A stretch of DNA of 40,845 nucleotides from positions 1 through 40,845 of the forward strand of contig JAHRAJ010000014.1 in NCBI GenBank assembly GCA_020027365.1, in the 5' to 3' direction. A program made the position numbers and the translations under genes. This stretch comes from Cenarchaeum sp. Lineage in GTDB: Archaea > Thermoproteota > Nitrososphaeria > Nitrososphaerales > Nitrosopumilaceae. The notes below the pieces were generated by a model. The model was not told the DNA's origin, did not search any database, and saw only the letters and a list, made by a program, of their open reading frames with translations. Positions 1 through 8,495 of the stretch are shown piece after piece; within the stretch, counting starts at the first letter, position 1, and each line of letters begins with the position of its first letter.

Positions 1-20
1 TCTTTTGGCCGAATTAAGAA

Positions 21-28
21 AGTTTTAA
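21..28 (+). promoter_or_regulatory. TATA-like box of thi4
   Basis: The AT-rich element gttttaat is centred about 27 nt before the ATG at 52. A second AT-rich element lies at 11-18. The spacing matches the other leaderless genes in this window. Confidence 0.4.
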
Positions 29-51
29 TGGGTTTTTGTGGCGGTTTTTCC

Positions 52-870
52 ATGCAAGAGGCCGTCAGTGCGCAGTCTGAACAGAGGATGTTTGCACAGG
101 TAAGCGAGGTGGATATCACCCGTGCAATCGCCGACGAGTTTCACAGCGTGCTCATAGACAGATCCAGCTCTGACATCATCGTCATAGGGGCCGGGCCTGC
201 AGGTCTGACGGCATCCAGGGAGCTTGCAATAAACGGGTACAAGGTGCTGGTCATTGAGCAAAACAACTATCTGGGCGGTGGATACTGGCTGGGCGGGTAC
301 ATGATGAATCCAGTCACGGTGAGGGATCCGGCCCAGAAGATTTGGGACGAGCTTGGCGTCCCCTACAAGCAGGTCGGCGAGGGGCTGTACCTGACCCCCG
401 GACCGCACGCCGTGTCAAAGCTGATAGCCGGCGCGTGTGATGCAGGGGTAAAGTTTCTAAACCTTACAAAGTTTGACGACCTCGTCCTGAGAAACGGCCG
501 GGTCGACGGGATTGTGGTAAACTGGATGCCGGTCTCGGCGCTGCCAAGAAACATAACGTGCGTGGATCCGGTGGCGCTGGAGGCAAAGGTTGTCATCGAC
601 GCGTCGGGACACGACTCGGTGGCGGTAAAGCGGCTGGTGGATCGCGGGCTTGCGGACTGGAAGGGGATGCAGCCCATGCACGTGGATGCGGGCGAGGATC
701 AGGTGGTCATCAAGACGGGCCAGGTGTTCCCCGGCCTGATTGCGGCAGGCATGTCGGTAACGGAGACGCACGGCCTGCCCAGGATGGGGCCCACGTTTGG
801 TTCCATGCTGTTTTCAGGCAAGCGCGCGGCAGAGATTGCGGCCCAAAAGGTGGAGGAGGCGGGAAGGTGA
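52..870 (+). CDS. thi4: Thi4-type thiamine thiazole synthase
   Basis: Makes the thiazole phosphate moiety of thiamine from NAD and glycine in the cytoplasm. An N-terminal FAD/NAD dinucleotide-binding motif (GAGPAG) is followed by the family signature YLGGGYWLGGYMMN, and the C-terminus holds the conserved GLPRMGPTFGSMLFSGKRAAE block. The residue that in methanogen enzymes is His is here Cys, in the segment ITCVDPVALEA (codon at 559-561), as in yeast, plant and haloarchaeal enzymes that give up the cysteine sulfur. That suggests a single-turnover sulfur-donating enzyme rather than a sulfide-using catalyst; this is inference from one residue. A start at 28 is also open, but a TATA-like element at 21-28 lies about 27 nt before the ATG at 52, which fits a leaderless start. 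Family assignment is firm; the mechanism is not proven. Confidence 0.93.
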   Translation: MQEAVSAQSEQRMFAQVSEVDITRAIADEFHSVLIDRSSSDIIVIGAGPAGLTASRELAINGYKVLVIEQNNYLGGGYWLGGYMMNPVTVRDPAQKIWDELGVPYKQVGEGLYLTPGPHAVSKLIAGACDAGVKFLNLTKFDDLVLRNGRVDGIVVNWMPVSALPRNITCVDPVALEAKVVIDASGHDSVAVKRLVDRGLADWKGMQPMHVDAGEDQVVIKTGQVFPGLIAAGMSVTETHGLPRMGPTFGSMLFSGKRAAEIAAQKVEEAGR

Positions 871-922
871 CCGCACCGCCCGGGCGGTCGGCGGTGTGCA
901 ATACAGGGCCGCCAACTTATGT

Positions 923-1813
<891 letters not shown>

Positions 1814-1832
1814 TCAGGGTACAAGGCGGCGT

Positions 1833-2843
1833 ATGGCGGAGGCTGGAACGGCCGGCGGCGGCGGGGATGAAGGCAAAAACAGCGGTGCGGGTTTACAGGG
1901 TGGAAAAAAGAGCGGCGGCAGCTATGACGTCATAATCATAGGCGCCGGTCCGGCAGGATATACGGCCGGAATTTACTGCTCAAGGGCCCGGCACAATACC
2001 CTGATACTGTCGGGCATACTCCCGGGGGGGCAGCTTGTAAACACCACGGATGTTGAAAACTACCCGGGGTTTAAGGACGGCATAATGGGTCCCGACCTCA
2101 TGATCACGATGAGGGAGCAGACCCTGCGCATGGGGACCGCGATTACGGACGACACCGTCGTGGACGTGGACTTTGCAAGCAGGCCGCTCAGGGTGTCGAC
2201 CGCGTCAGCAACGTACGAGGCGAGGGCGGTGATCATCGCCACAGGTGCCAGCCCCAGAAAGCTCGGACTCGCGTCCGAGGAGAAATATGCCGGCAGGGGC
2301 GTGTCATACTGCGCCACCTGTGACGGGCCGTTTTTCAGGGGGATGGATCTGGTCGTGGTTGGCGGCGGTGACTCGGCCATGGAGGAGGCCACATTCCTTA
2401 CAAAGTTTGCAGGCAAGGTGCACGTGGTGCACCGCAGGGACGAGTTTCGTGCAAGCAGGGTAATGTACGAGCGGGCGTCGGACAACGAGAAGATTAGATT
2501 CCATACAAACACCACCGTTCAGGAGATAACGGGGGATCAAAAGGTTCAAAGCGTCACCCTCCAAAACGCAAAGACCGGCGAGTCGTCCACGCTGGTGGCG
2601 GGAGGCGTGTTTGTTGCGATAGGACACACCCCCAACACAGAGCTGTTTGCAGGCAAGGTGGATCTAGACGGACAGGGGTATGTCACCCTGACGCAAAACA
2701 CGCGCACGAGCGTGGACGGCGTGTTTGCCGCCGGCGACGTCCACGACCACACATACAGGCAGGCAATAACCGCCGCCGGATACGGGTGCATGGCCGCGAT
2801 CGACGTGGACAGGTACCTTGGCGATAATCCGGCACGGGCCTAG
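1833..2843 (+). CDS. trxB: Thioredoxin reductase (NADPH/FAD)
   Basis: Flavoprotein disulfide reductase that passes electrons from a nicotinamide cofactor to thioredoxin in the cytoplasm. An FAD-binding GAGPAG is at residues 37-42, the redox-active CATC at 160-163, the second nucleotide-binding motif GGGDSA at 177-182, and the C-terminal FAD motif GVFAAGDVHD near the end. About 30 N-terminal residues rich in Gly, Ala and Ser precede the first strand (YDVIIIGAGPAG) and look like a disordered extension. The start is supported by a TATA box about 26 nt upstream. The gene converges on the TusA-like gene with only 8 nt between stops. Its 336 residues are a little longer than usual because of the N-terminal extension. 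Confidence 0.95.
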   Translation: MAEAGTAGGGGDEGKNSGAGLQGGKKSGGSYDVIIIGAGPAGYTAGIYCSRARHNTLILSGILPGGQLVNTTDVENYPGFKDGIMGPDLMITMREQTLRMGTAITDDTVVDVDFASRPLRVSTASATYEARAVIIATGASPRKLGLASEEKYAGRGVSYCATCDGPFFRGMDLVVVGGGDSAMEEATFLTKFAGKVHVVHRRDEFRASRVMYERASDNEKIRFHTNTTVQEITGDQKVQSVTLQNAKTGESSTLVAGGVFVAIGHTPNTELFAGKVDLDGQGYVTLTQNTRTSVDGVFAAGDVHDHTYRQAITAAGYGCMAAIDVDRYLGDNPARA

Positions 2844-2851
2844 GCGGCGGC

Positions 2852-3091
2852 TCACTTGGTCTTTTTGATTGAAAACGTGATGGTGCCGCCGTCCTTTGAC
2901 GTTTCAAGCAGCTCGTGGCCGTTTCGCGTCACCCACCTAGAGATATCCTCCTCGGCTGCAGGGTCGTCGGCCTTTACCGTCAAAACCTGACCGACCTGCA
3001 TCCTTTCAATCTCGATCTTCGTACGAAACACCGGTTCTGGGCAAAACAACCCGGTTGCATCCAGCGTCCTTTCCCCGTCGCTTCCAGACAT
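2852..3091 (-). CDS. TusA/SirA-like sulfur carrier protein
   Basis: Small protein of 79 residues with the TusA-family signature LDATGLFCPEPVFRTKIEIE: the CPxP motif carries the cysteine that forms a persulfide in family members. These proteins relay sulfur for tRNA thiolation, molybdopterin or Fe-S chemistry; which one applies here cannot be read from sequence. Compact fold ending in FSIKKTK. The start at 3091 (MSGSDGER) is preferred over an upstream ATG because a TATA element (3113-3122) sits about 26 nt before it. Closeness to trxB and to a cysteine-type thi4 gives a loose sulfur/redox context, but the genes are not in one operon. Confidence 0.85.
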   Translation of the reverse strand: MSGSDGERTLDATGLFCPEPVFRTKIEIERMQVGQVLTVKADDPAAEEDISRWVTRNGHELLETSKDGGTITFSIKKTK

Positions 3092-3112
3092 GCAACAAAA
3101 GACGGACGGGCG

Positions 3113-3122
3113 CATATTAAAC
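3113..3122 (-). promoter_or_regulatory. TATA box of the TusA-like gene
   Basis: Read on the minus strand as gtttaatatg, centred about 26 nt before the start at 3091, consistent with a leaderless transcript. Confidence 0.5.
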
Positions 3123-3520
3123 CTACGTCGTCCACGGCCCAGACCGGCGGGTTGGTGGCGCCTCCCAGTCGTCCCGCCGCCACGAACGCCCGTACGTCGT
3201 CACGGCGGCGGCGGTGACGGCGGCGGCTGTTGTCGTTGTCGTCGTTGTTGTTGTCGTCGTTGTCCGCTGCGCTTTGCTGTGCCGCCGCACCCCACCCCCG
3301 CATGCAACGCGTCTGGCGTCGGCACCCCTCTTCTGCGCGGTCGTCGTGGCAAGCATGGACGGGTCGGGCGCCAGGATCCGACGCCTGCATGGATTCCAGG
3401 CAACGGATCCGGTCGGCGGTCGGCGGTCGGCTACCATGGGACGATCGGCCGGTCGCCAGAGGCGTCCGTCCCCGTCTGACGTCCCGACTTCCGGACGGCC
3501 GGTCGCCTGCGGGCGGCGGG
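3123..3520. other. Non-coding GC-rich spacer with short tandem repeats
   Basis: No convincing gene in about 400 bp between the TusA-like and PHP genes. It holds a GTT/GTC trinucleotide run at roughly 3229-3266, a threefold GGTCGGC-type repeat near 3411-3430, and two copies of cggccggtcgcc (about 3449 and 3497). Open frames here translate to Thr, Val, Arg or Asp/Asn homopolymers and are artefacts of the repeats. Confidence 0.7.
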
Positions 3521-4438
3521 CTACCAGACCGCCGTGCGGAACATCGTCCCGAGGTTGCGGTCCCGCATGAATGCGGGATCCAGGTCGTCGTGGTTTATCT
3601 TGGAGGAAAGGCGCCGCATCAGTCTGACGGCAATCTTGTAAAACACAGACCACAGGTAGCTGTTCTGGTGAGAGTTGTACACGCGCAGCAGAAACGACAG
3701 AAACCATGCAGAGTCGGGGTATTCCTCGCGTATAAACCGGGCCAGATATTCGCGCGAGTTGTCAATCTTGTACTTTATGTGCTCCATGGTCTCGGCCTCG
3801 CGCGCATATCCGGTTTGCTCTATGCCTATACGGCCGTGCCTCATTGCAGATAGCGCGTCATCCAGCGTCCCCTCTGCATCAATCACGTTTACGCACCTTC
3901 CCAGCGTGGAGAGCACGTGCGAGTCACTGCCGGCGACCTCCGTCATGCCGTGTTCCAGGGCAAACGCCGATGCGCGGGCGTTTGAGACGATGTCCACGTT
4001 GTTGCTGTTGAATACCTCGATCATGTCGCACTTGGAGGCGTTGTCGCGGACTGCGTCAAGCAGGCTGAACGGATGCGGTGCCGACGACACGCCGTCCTGC
4101 CTGTGCACCTCGTCAAGGGTCTCCTCAAGCGTCATCCCCGCGCGAATCTCCTCGCGTATCCCGTATGCCAGCACATGCGCCCCCGTGTCCACCGTAATCT
4201 CCTCTGCGGGGAATATGCTGACATGCCGAAATGCCTCGTGGTCACGGCCATAGGTGCGCAGCTGTTCATATCCGGCAAGCGTGTTGTGGTTTGTGACAAA
4301 CAGCGCGTTTATCCCCAGATCCAGCGCGCGGCCGAGCTGGTCCCGCATATGCACGTTGCAGTCGTACGGAGGTTCTTTGTCACCCACGTGAAAGTTTGAA
4401 AACGTGTTGTGGCAGTGAAGTTCTGCCCGGAGTGTCAT
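3521..4438 (-). CDS. PHP-domain metal-dependent phosphoesterase
   Basis: The polymerase-and-histidinol-phosphatase (PHP) fold binds two or three metal ions and usually hydrolyses phosphoesters or nucleotide substrates. Metal-ligand motifs in order: LHCHNTFS near residue 8, TNHNT near 49, an acidic PAEEIT near 76, APHPFS near 119 and SDSH near 171. After about residue 215 a helical C-terminal region of some 90 residues has no recognisable domain (aromatic- and Arg-rich, LLRVYNSHQNSYLW). A TATA box (4460-4467) lies about 26 nt upstream. The substrate is not predictable; thaumarchaeal copies are normally annotated only as PHP proteins. It stands alone between cofE, which ends 45 nt upstream on the same strand, and a long spacer. 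Confidence 0.88.
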   Translation of the reverse strand: MTLRAELHCHNTFSNFHVGDKEPPYDCNVHMRDQLGRALDLGINALFVTNHNTLAGYEQLRTYGRDHEAFRHVSIFPAEEITVDTGAHVLAYGIREEIRAGMTLEETLDEVHRQDGVSSAPHPFSLLDAVRDNASKCDMIEVFNSNNVDIVSNARASAFALEHGMTEVAGSDSHVLSTLGRCVNVIDAEGTLDDALSAMRHGRIGIEQTGYAREAETMEHIKYKIDNSREYLARFIREEYPDSAWFLSFLLRVYNSHQNSYLWSVFYKIAVRLMRRLSSKINHDDLDPAFMRDRNLGTMFRTAVW

Positions 4439-4459
4439 GTGCCGGGTGCCCGGCGCGAG

Positions 4460-4467
4460 ATTATAAC
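4460..4467 (-). promoter_or_regulatory. TATA box of the PHP gene
   Basis: Minus-strand ggttataatc, centred about 26 nt before the start at 4438, in the 45-nt gap after cofE. Confidence 0.55.
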
Positions 4468-4483
4468 CCTATTTATTGCGAAA

Positions 4484-5278
4484 TCACCGAAACAGATCTT
4501 CGGGTGCAGGCCGTAACAGGTCGCGCGCCGCGCCTGTGCCCCCGTCCGGCAATGCAAGGCCCCGCACCACGGCCGCCGGACATCCGGTGGTCTTGCCCAT
4601 GACCAGCTCCGCGGCGGCGCACACCTCGTCGGCCGTGGCAATCTCGGAGACGCGCATGATGCGTCCGGCAGAATCGGTTTTGCCGCGATAGTCGGCGATG
4701 ACGCCCATGCCGGCGGCGCCGATGGCGCAGTCGGTCTGCCCCACCCGGAACGGGCGGCCAAACGTGTCAGATACGAGGACGGCCACGGATTTGCCGGTCA
4801 GTTTGGCAAGCCGGTCACGGATGCGCCGCGCCGACGCGTCGGGATCCGTCGGAAGCAACGCCGCGGTTCCCACATCCATGTTGCTTTCATCCACCCCTGC
4901 GTTTGCGCATACAAACCCGTGGTGGGTCTCTACGATGATTATGCCGCGTGCCATCCGGATTATTCTGGAGGATTCGGCCAGTACCAGCTCGACAATCCGG
5001 GGATCCTTGCCGTATGCAGAGGCTATGCCCTCTGCCAAAAGCGACGGCCTGACCGAGTCCAGCTGCACGGTGCGCCCCTCTTGCCGGGACACGGCCTTTT
5101 GTGACACCACCACGATGTCGCCGTCGCGCAGCGCCGCCAGGCCGGCTATGGAGGAGGCCAGATCATCGCCCTTGCCGACGGGGCCGTCCAGACACACTGG
5201 GGTGATGTAAATGCCGCTGCCGCCGCTGCTGTTGCTGTTGTTGCCGCCGCCGGGGGTGGCGGCGGCGGCGGTGTCCAT
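4484..5278 (-). CDS. cofE: Coenzyme F420-0:L-glutamate ligase
   Basis: Adds glutamate residues to F420-0 using GTP, completing the deazaflavin cofactor F420. Recognisable family blocks are GDIVVVSQKAVSRQEGR, RIVELVLAES with ETHHGFVCANAGVDESN, VLVSDTFGRPFRVGQTDCAIG and GVIADYRGKTDSAGR, which together build the nucleotide- and metal-binding core. The first 22 residues are a low-complexity Ala/Gly/Asn/Ser stretch, encoded by GCT/GTT/GCC-type trinucleotides, placed before the normal N-terminal strand (IYITPV); the start is therefore less certain than the identity. The ATG directly abuts the stop codon of the upstream HAD phosphatase gene with no spacer, so the two are probably cotranscribed and translationally coupled. 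F420 is a known thaumarchaeal cofactor. Confidence 0.93.
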   Translation of the reverse strand: MDTAAAATPGGGNNSNSSGGSGIYITPVCLDGPVGKGDDLASSIAGLAALRDGDIVVVSQKAVSRQEGRTVQLDSVRPSLLAEGIASAYGKDPRIVELVLAESSRIIRMARGIIIVETHHGFVCANAGVDESNMDVGTAALLPTDPDASARRIRDRLAKLTGKSVAVLVSDTFGRPFRVGQTDCAIGAAGMGVIADYRGKTDSAGRIMRVSEIATADEVCAAAELVMGKTTGCPAAVVRGLALPDGGTGAARDLLRPAPEDLFR

Positions 5279-5920
5279 CTACACCACCGGCGGGGACCGG
5301 TCGTAATGCCCGTTGATAATCCCCACAATCCCGGAGAGATCCTTTTCCTCCAGCACGGCGTTTGCCAAATCCTTTACCATGTCCTGCGCGCGGTATGCAA
5401 TGCCAAGCCCGCATATGTCAAAAAGTTTAATGTCGTTGGCACCGTCCACCACGACCACCACATCCTCGCGCTTTTCGCCCCACTCTGCAATCTTTACGCT
5501 CGCCGACCTTGCCTTGTCCGAGTCTACGTTGATCTTCACCCCGTCAAGCCGGCCGTCGGAGAACAGCAGCTCGTTTGAATACACGTGATCCAGTCCAAGC
5601 TGTTCTTTGAGCCTGTCGGTCATTATTGTAAATCCGCCAGAGACCGCCATTATCCTCCACCCGGCATCCTTGAGGGCCTTGCATGCCTTGTGCGCGCCGG
5701 TCATTATCGGCAGATCGTCGGCCACCTGTTGGCACACGTCATACTCAATCCCGCGCAGCGCCGACACGCGGGTGCGCAGTCCATCCTCCCAGTTTATCGC
5801 ACCCTGTATCCCCTTTTTTGTAATCTCCCAAATCTCATCCTCCTTGCCGATCTTCTCGGCCAGGATTGGAAGGTATTCGGCGTCAAACAGGACGCCCTCT
5901 ACGTCAAATATTGCCAGCAA
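5279..5920 (-). CDS. HAD-family phosphatase, SerB/ThrH-like
   Basis: Haloacid dehalogenase-fold phosphatase of 213 residues, in the size range of phosphoserine phosphatases. Motif I reads FDVEGVLFDAE: Asp6 would be the phosphorylated nucleophile, but the usual second Asp is Glu8, as in ThrH (phosphoserine:homoserine phosphotransferase). Motif II is AVSGGFT, motif III contains the Lys of SDKARSAS, and motif IV is VVDGANDIKLF. The likely role is serine synthesis by dephosphorylating phosphoserine; because it is fused end-to-end in an operon with cofE, a role on a phosphorylated F420 precursor or side product should be kept open. A TATA-like element lies at 5947-5954, about 30 nt upstream. Family certain, substrate inferred. 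Confidence 0.85.
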   Translation of the reverse strand: MLAIFDVEGVLFDAEYLPILAEKIGKEDEIWEITKKGIQGAINWEDGLRTRVSALRGIEYDVCQQVADDLPIMTGAHKACKALKDAGWRIMAVSGGFTIMTDRLKEQLGLDHVYSNELLFSDGRLDGVKINVDSDKARSASVKIAEWGEKREDVVVVVDGANDIKLFDICGLGIAYRAQDMVKDLANAVLEEKDLSGIVGIINGHYDRSPPVV

Positions 5921-5946
5921 GATATAGTCTTGCCCGCCCCAAGTGT

Positions 5947-5957
5947 CAATATTAAAT
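5947..5957 (-). promoter_or_regulatory. TATA box of the HAD-cofE unit
   Basis: Minus-strand atttaatattg lies about 30 nt before the HAD phosphatase start. It is the only promoter-like element seen for this gene pair. Confidence 0.5.
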
Positions 5958-6047
5958 TAGTGGCGGCGGCGGGGCGGTCCGCAGGAACACTTCCACGATC
6001 GGGCATGCCGGCAGGAAGCGCGTGGCGGGGAGGATGCGGTGCGGCGG

Positions 6048-6287
6048 TCATGCACCGGTCAGCGTCGGGTATCCCGTCGATGCCATGACGCGTGTGGGTG
6101 CCCCCGCCCAGTCCGTCCATGCCGCCCCCGCGGCAAGCGTCGCCGCACCATAGCCGGCATCCGGGTAGTAGGCAGAGTGTGTCGCGGCCCCGGGATCGGC
6201 ATCAAGCGATTCCTGCCACGCGTGATACCCCACATATGCGCCGGCCAGTACGATGGTGGTGATGACCAGCCCCTCCAAGACGCCCAT
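6048..6287 (-). CDS. Small membrane protein of unknown function
   Basis: Seventy-nine residues. The N-terminal segment GLVITTIVLAGAYVGYHAW is a likely membrane helix, followed by a short Ala/Tyr/Gly-rich extracytoplasmic or cytoplasmic tail (AYYPDAGYGAATLAAGAAWTDW). No domain is recognised. The case for a real gene is the hydrophobic helix directly after the start and a TATA box at 6309-6316, about 25 nt upstream, in a bidirectional promoter region shared with the divergent gene at 6376. The start is leaderless. Confidence 0.6.
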   Translation of the reverse strand: MGVLEGLVITTIVLAGAYVGYHAWQESLDADPGAATHSAYYPDAGYGAATLAAGAAWTDWAGAPTRVMASTGYPTLTGA

Positions 6288-6308
6288 GCTGGGGGTCGGC
6301 GGACGTTT

Positions 6309-6353
6309 CTATAAATTGCTACCGTCGGATCCGGCCAACCGCTAGCAATAAAT
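6309..6353. promoter_or_regulatory. Divergent promoter region with two TATA boxes
   Basis: Element ctataaat (6309-6316) read on the minus strand serves the small membrane protein; aataaat (6347-6353) on the plus strand lies about 26 nt before the ATG at 6376. The two elements face opposite ways across an 88-nt gap. Confidence 0.6.
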
Positions 6354-6375
6354 CACACCGCAAAAGCGTACCGCC

Positions 6376-6666
6376 ATGACAGCAGGCGAGCTTGAGCACA
6401 AGTACGAGATCGAGGTCAAAAAGACGGATGTCCGGCAGAAAATCCCCGCCGAGACAAAGGATGACTTGAGGTCGTCTGGAATGATGGATGAAAAGGGCAA
6501 GCTAAAGCTCAACGGAGTCAGCCCAAAGATGCTCAAAAAGATGAAGCAGGAGTATGTGGAATGCCCCATATACAAGGAGGACACCCACTTTATCAAGTGC
6601 TTCATATGCCCCAACTTTCAGAGCAGGGTGACCGGCAAGGTCTTGTGCAGGGGCAGCCCCCTCTGA
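6376..6666 (+). CDS. Conserved small protein with C-terminal Cys cluster
   Basis: Ninety-six residues. The N-terminal two thirds are charged and Lys-rich (KKTDVRQKIPAETKDDLRSS), then CPIYKED, CFICPNF and VLC give four cysteines in about 33 residues, a plausible zinc or Fe-S site. Function unknown; the well-formed Cys spacing, balanced composition and promoter make it a real gene. Its stop is 46 nt before the prolyl-tRNA synthetase start, which lacks a clear TATA box of its own, so the two are probably cotranscribed. Confidence 0.75.
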   Translation: MTAGELEHKYEIEVKKTDVRQKIPAETKDDLRSSGMMDEKGKLKLNGVSPKMLKKMKQEYVECPIYKEDTHFIKCFICPNFQSRVTGKVLCRGSPL

Positions 6667-6712
6667 CGGTGCGGCCGATGCGCCTGCCTGTGACGGTCCG
6701 GTACGACGGGGG

Positions 6713-8266
6713 ATGCCGTCCACGGCGGGCGGATCGATGATGGCAGGCAGGGATTCGGACAGGGAGGAGGTGGGCATCACCGTTTCCAAGGACGAGGATT
6801 TTAGCGAGTGGTATACGCAGGTGGTGCTAAAGGCGCAGATGGCAGACTATGCCCCCGTCAAAGGGCTCATCGTGTTGCGGCCCGACGGTTACTCGGTGTG
6901 GGAGTCGGTGCGTGCCAAGCTGGACGAGCGGTTTGCCGTCAGGGGCATACGCAACGGGTTTTTGCCCGTACTCATACCCGAATCACTGCTAAAAAAGGAG
7001 GAGGAGCACTTTGCAGGGTTTGATCCAGAGGTGTTTTGGGTGACGCACTCGGGCAACAACGAGGTGGGCGACCGGCTGGCGCTGCGTCCCACCTCGGAGA
7101 CGCTGGCATACTCCATGTACTCCAAGTGGATACAAAGCTGGAGGGATCTCCCGCTCAAGATTAACTTTTGGAACACCGCGCTGAGGGCCGAGATCAAGGC
7201 CACAAAGCCCTTTCTCAGGACGTCAGAGTTTTTGTGGCAAGAGGGGCACACGGTCCACGCCACCCGCAAGGAGGCCGAGGAGGAGGTCGCCGAGATTCTG
7301 GACATATACAAAAGGACCGTCGAGGAGGAGCTTGCCATACCGGTCATCACCGGCCGCAAGAGCGAAAAGGAAAAGTTTGTGGGCGCGGTGTACACCACCA
7401 CCATGGAGTCGGTGATGCCCGACGGCAAGGCGCTGCAGATGGGGACGTCCCACTTTTTGGGGCAAAACTTTTCAAAACCGTTTGACGTAAAGTTTGCGGA
7501 CAAAGACAATGTGGAGCACCATGCATGGCAGACCTCGTGGGGGGTGTCGTGGAGGCTGGTAGGTGCCATGATCATGGTCCATGGTGACGACAAGGGGCTG
7601 GTGCTGCCCCCCCGGGTGGCGCCCGTTCAGGCGGTCGTGGTTCCGATCATTCCAAACCAAAAGGCGGCCGCCGAGGTGGTGCAAAAGGCCGAGGAGGTCG
7701 GCGCCGCGCTACGCGGTGCCGGGGTCAGGGTGCATGCCGACCTGCGGACAGGGCTCACCCCCGGCTACAAGTTTAACGACTGGGAGCTGAGGGGCGTCCC
7801 CCTCCGGGTGGAGATCGGGCCGCGTGACATCAAGGACGGGGTGGTGGTGGCGGTGGCAAGGCACACGGGTGAAAAGTCAAAGGTGCCGATCGGCCAAATT
7901 CCGTCACGCATACCCCGCATGCTAGATGACGTTCAGGACGGGATGCTCAAAAGGGCGCGCATGCTACTGGAGCAAAAGACCGCCGACGTGTCGTCGTACG
8001 ACGTATTTGTGCGCACAATCACGGACGGGGGCGGGTTTGTCAGGGCGGGCTGGTGCGGCCAGGCAGAGTGCGAGGACGCGATAAAGGAAAGGTCGGGGGC
8101 GGAGATCAGGGTGATACCGTTCGAGGAGGAGGAGGCGGCGGCCAAGGCGGAGTCAGACGGCGGCGGTGGCGGTCCATCCCCACAGCCCAGAAAAGATGCC
8201 GCCCCGTGCATCGTGTGCGGCAGACCGGGCTCTGCGTCCCCGCCGCTCTTTGCACGCGGATACTAG
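6713..8266 (+). CDS. proS: Prolyl-tRNA synthetase, archaeal type
   Basis: Class II aminoacyl-tRNA synthetase charging tRNA-Pro. The class II motifs are present (motif 2 region around RPTSETLAYSMYSKWIQSWRDLPLKI and FLRTSEFLWQEGHT; motif 3 around WGVSWRLVGAMIMVHGDDKGLVLPPRVAP), followed by the anticodon-binding domain (VVVPI to VRVHADLRTGLTPGYKFNDWELRGVPLRVEIG) and the archaeal/eukaryal C-terminal domain ending in Tyr. The C-terminal domain contains WCGQAECED and CIVCGRPG, matching the zinc site of this subclass, and a Gly/Ser/Pro-rich insert between them. Residues 1-10 may not be translated: ATGs at 6737 and 6740 are alternatives and fit better with the usual N-terminus. No TATA box is obvious, consistent with readthrough from the upstream small gene. 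Confidence 0.96.
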   Translation: MPSTAGGSMMAGRDSDREEVGITVSKDEDFSEWYTQVVLKAQMADYAPVKGLIVLRPDGYSVWESVRAKLDERFAVRGIRNGFLPVLIPESLLKKEEEHFAGFDPEVFWVTHSGNNEVGDRLALRPTSETLAYSMYSKWIQSWRDLPLKINFWNTALRAEIKATKPFLRTSEFLWQEGHTVHATRKEAEEEVAEILDIYKRTVEEELAIPVITGRKSEKEKFVGAVYTTTMESVMPDGKALQMGTSHFLGQNFSKPFDVKFADKDNVEHHAWQTSWGVSWRLVGAMIMVHGDDKGLVLPPRVAPVQAVVVPIIPNQKAAAEVVQKAEEVGAALRGAGVRVHADLRTGLTPGYKFNDWELRGVPLRVEIGPRDIKDGVVVAVARHTGEKSKVPIGQIPSRIPRMLDDVQDGMLKRARMLLEQKTADVSSYDVFVRTITDGGGFVRAGWCGQAECEDAIKERSGAEIRVIPFEEEEAAAKAESDGGGGGPSPQPRKDAAPCIVCGRPGSASPPLFARGY

Positions 8267-8270
8267 TCAA

Positions 8271-8313
8271 TGCCGGCGGGCGTTAAAGGCCGGTTGATTT
8301 TGCCGGCGGGCGT
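8271..8313. repeat. 13-bp direct repeat, two copies
   Basis: tgccggcgggcgt occurs at 8271-8283 and 8301-8313, a 30-bp period, followed by a run of ten A (8314-8323). It lies just after the prolyl-tRNA synthetase stop. No function can be assigned. Confidence 0.7.
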
Positions 8314-8463
8314 CAAAAAAAAAATCAAAATGCAACGGGTGCCAGACGCGCCACAGGTTTGGGCGCACGCGGTCCGCGCACCCCCTCCCCGCATCCCCGC
8401 GCGGGCGCCCCAGCGATGATCGGGCGGCGCCATCGGGATTCACGGCGTCCCCACCACTTAGTA

Positions 8464-8472
8464 TACATAAAT
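8464..8472 (+). promoter_or_regulatory. TATA box of egtB
   Basis: tacataaat is centred about 28 nt before the egtB ATG, in an otherwise GC-rich 229-bp gap. Confidence 0.6.
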
Positions 8473-8495
8473 ACCGACATTATCGGGCAGTTGCA

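Noticed and set aside
3123..3520. Thr/Ala- or Asn/Asp-rich frames in the repeat-containing spacer
   Set aside because: Homopolymer translations of GTC/GTT runs; no start or promoter.
8314..8323. A10 run as terminator of the prolyl-tRNA synthetase gene
   Set aside because: On the plus strand it is A, not T; it would be a T-run only for a minus-strand transcript, and no minus gene is seen there.
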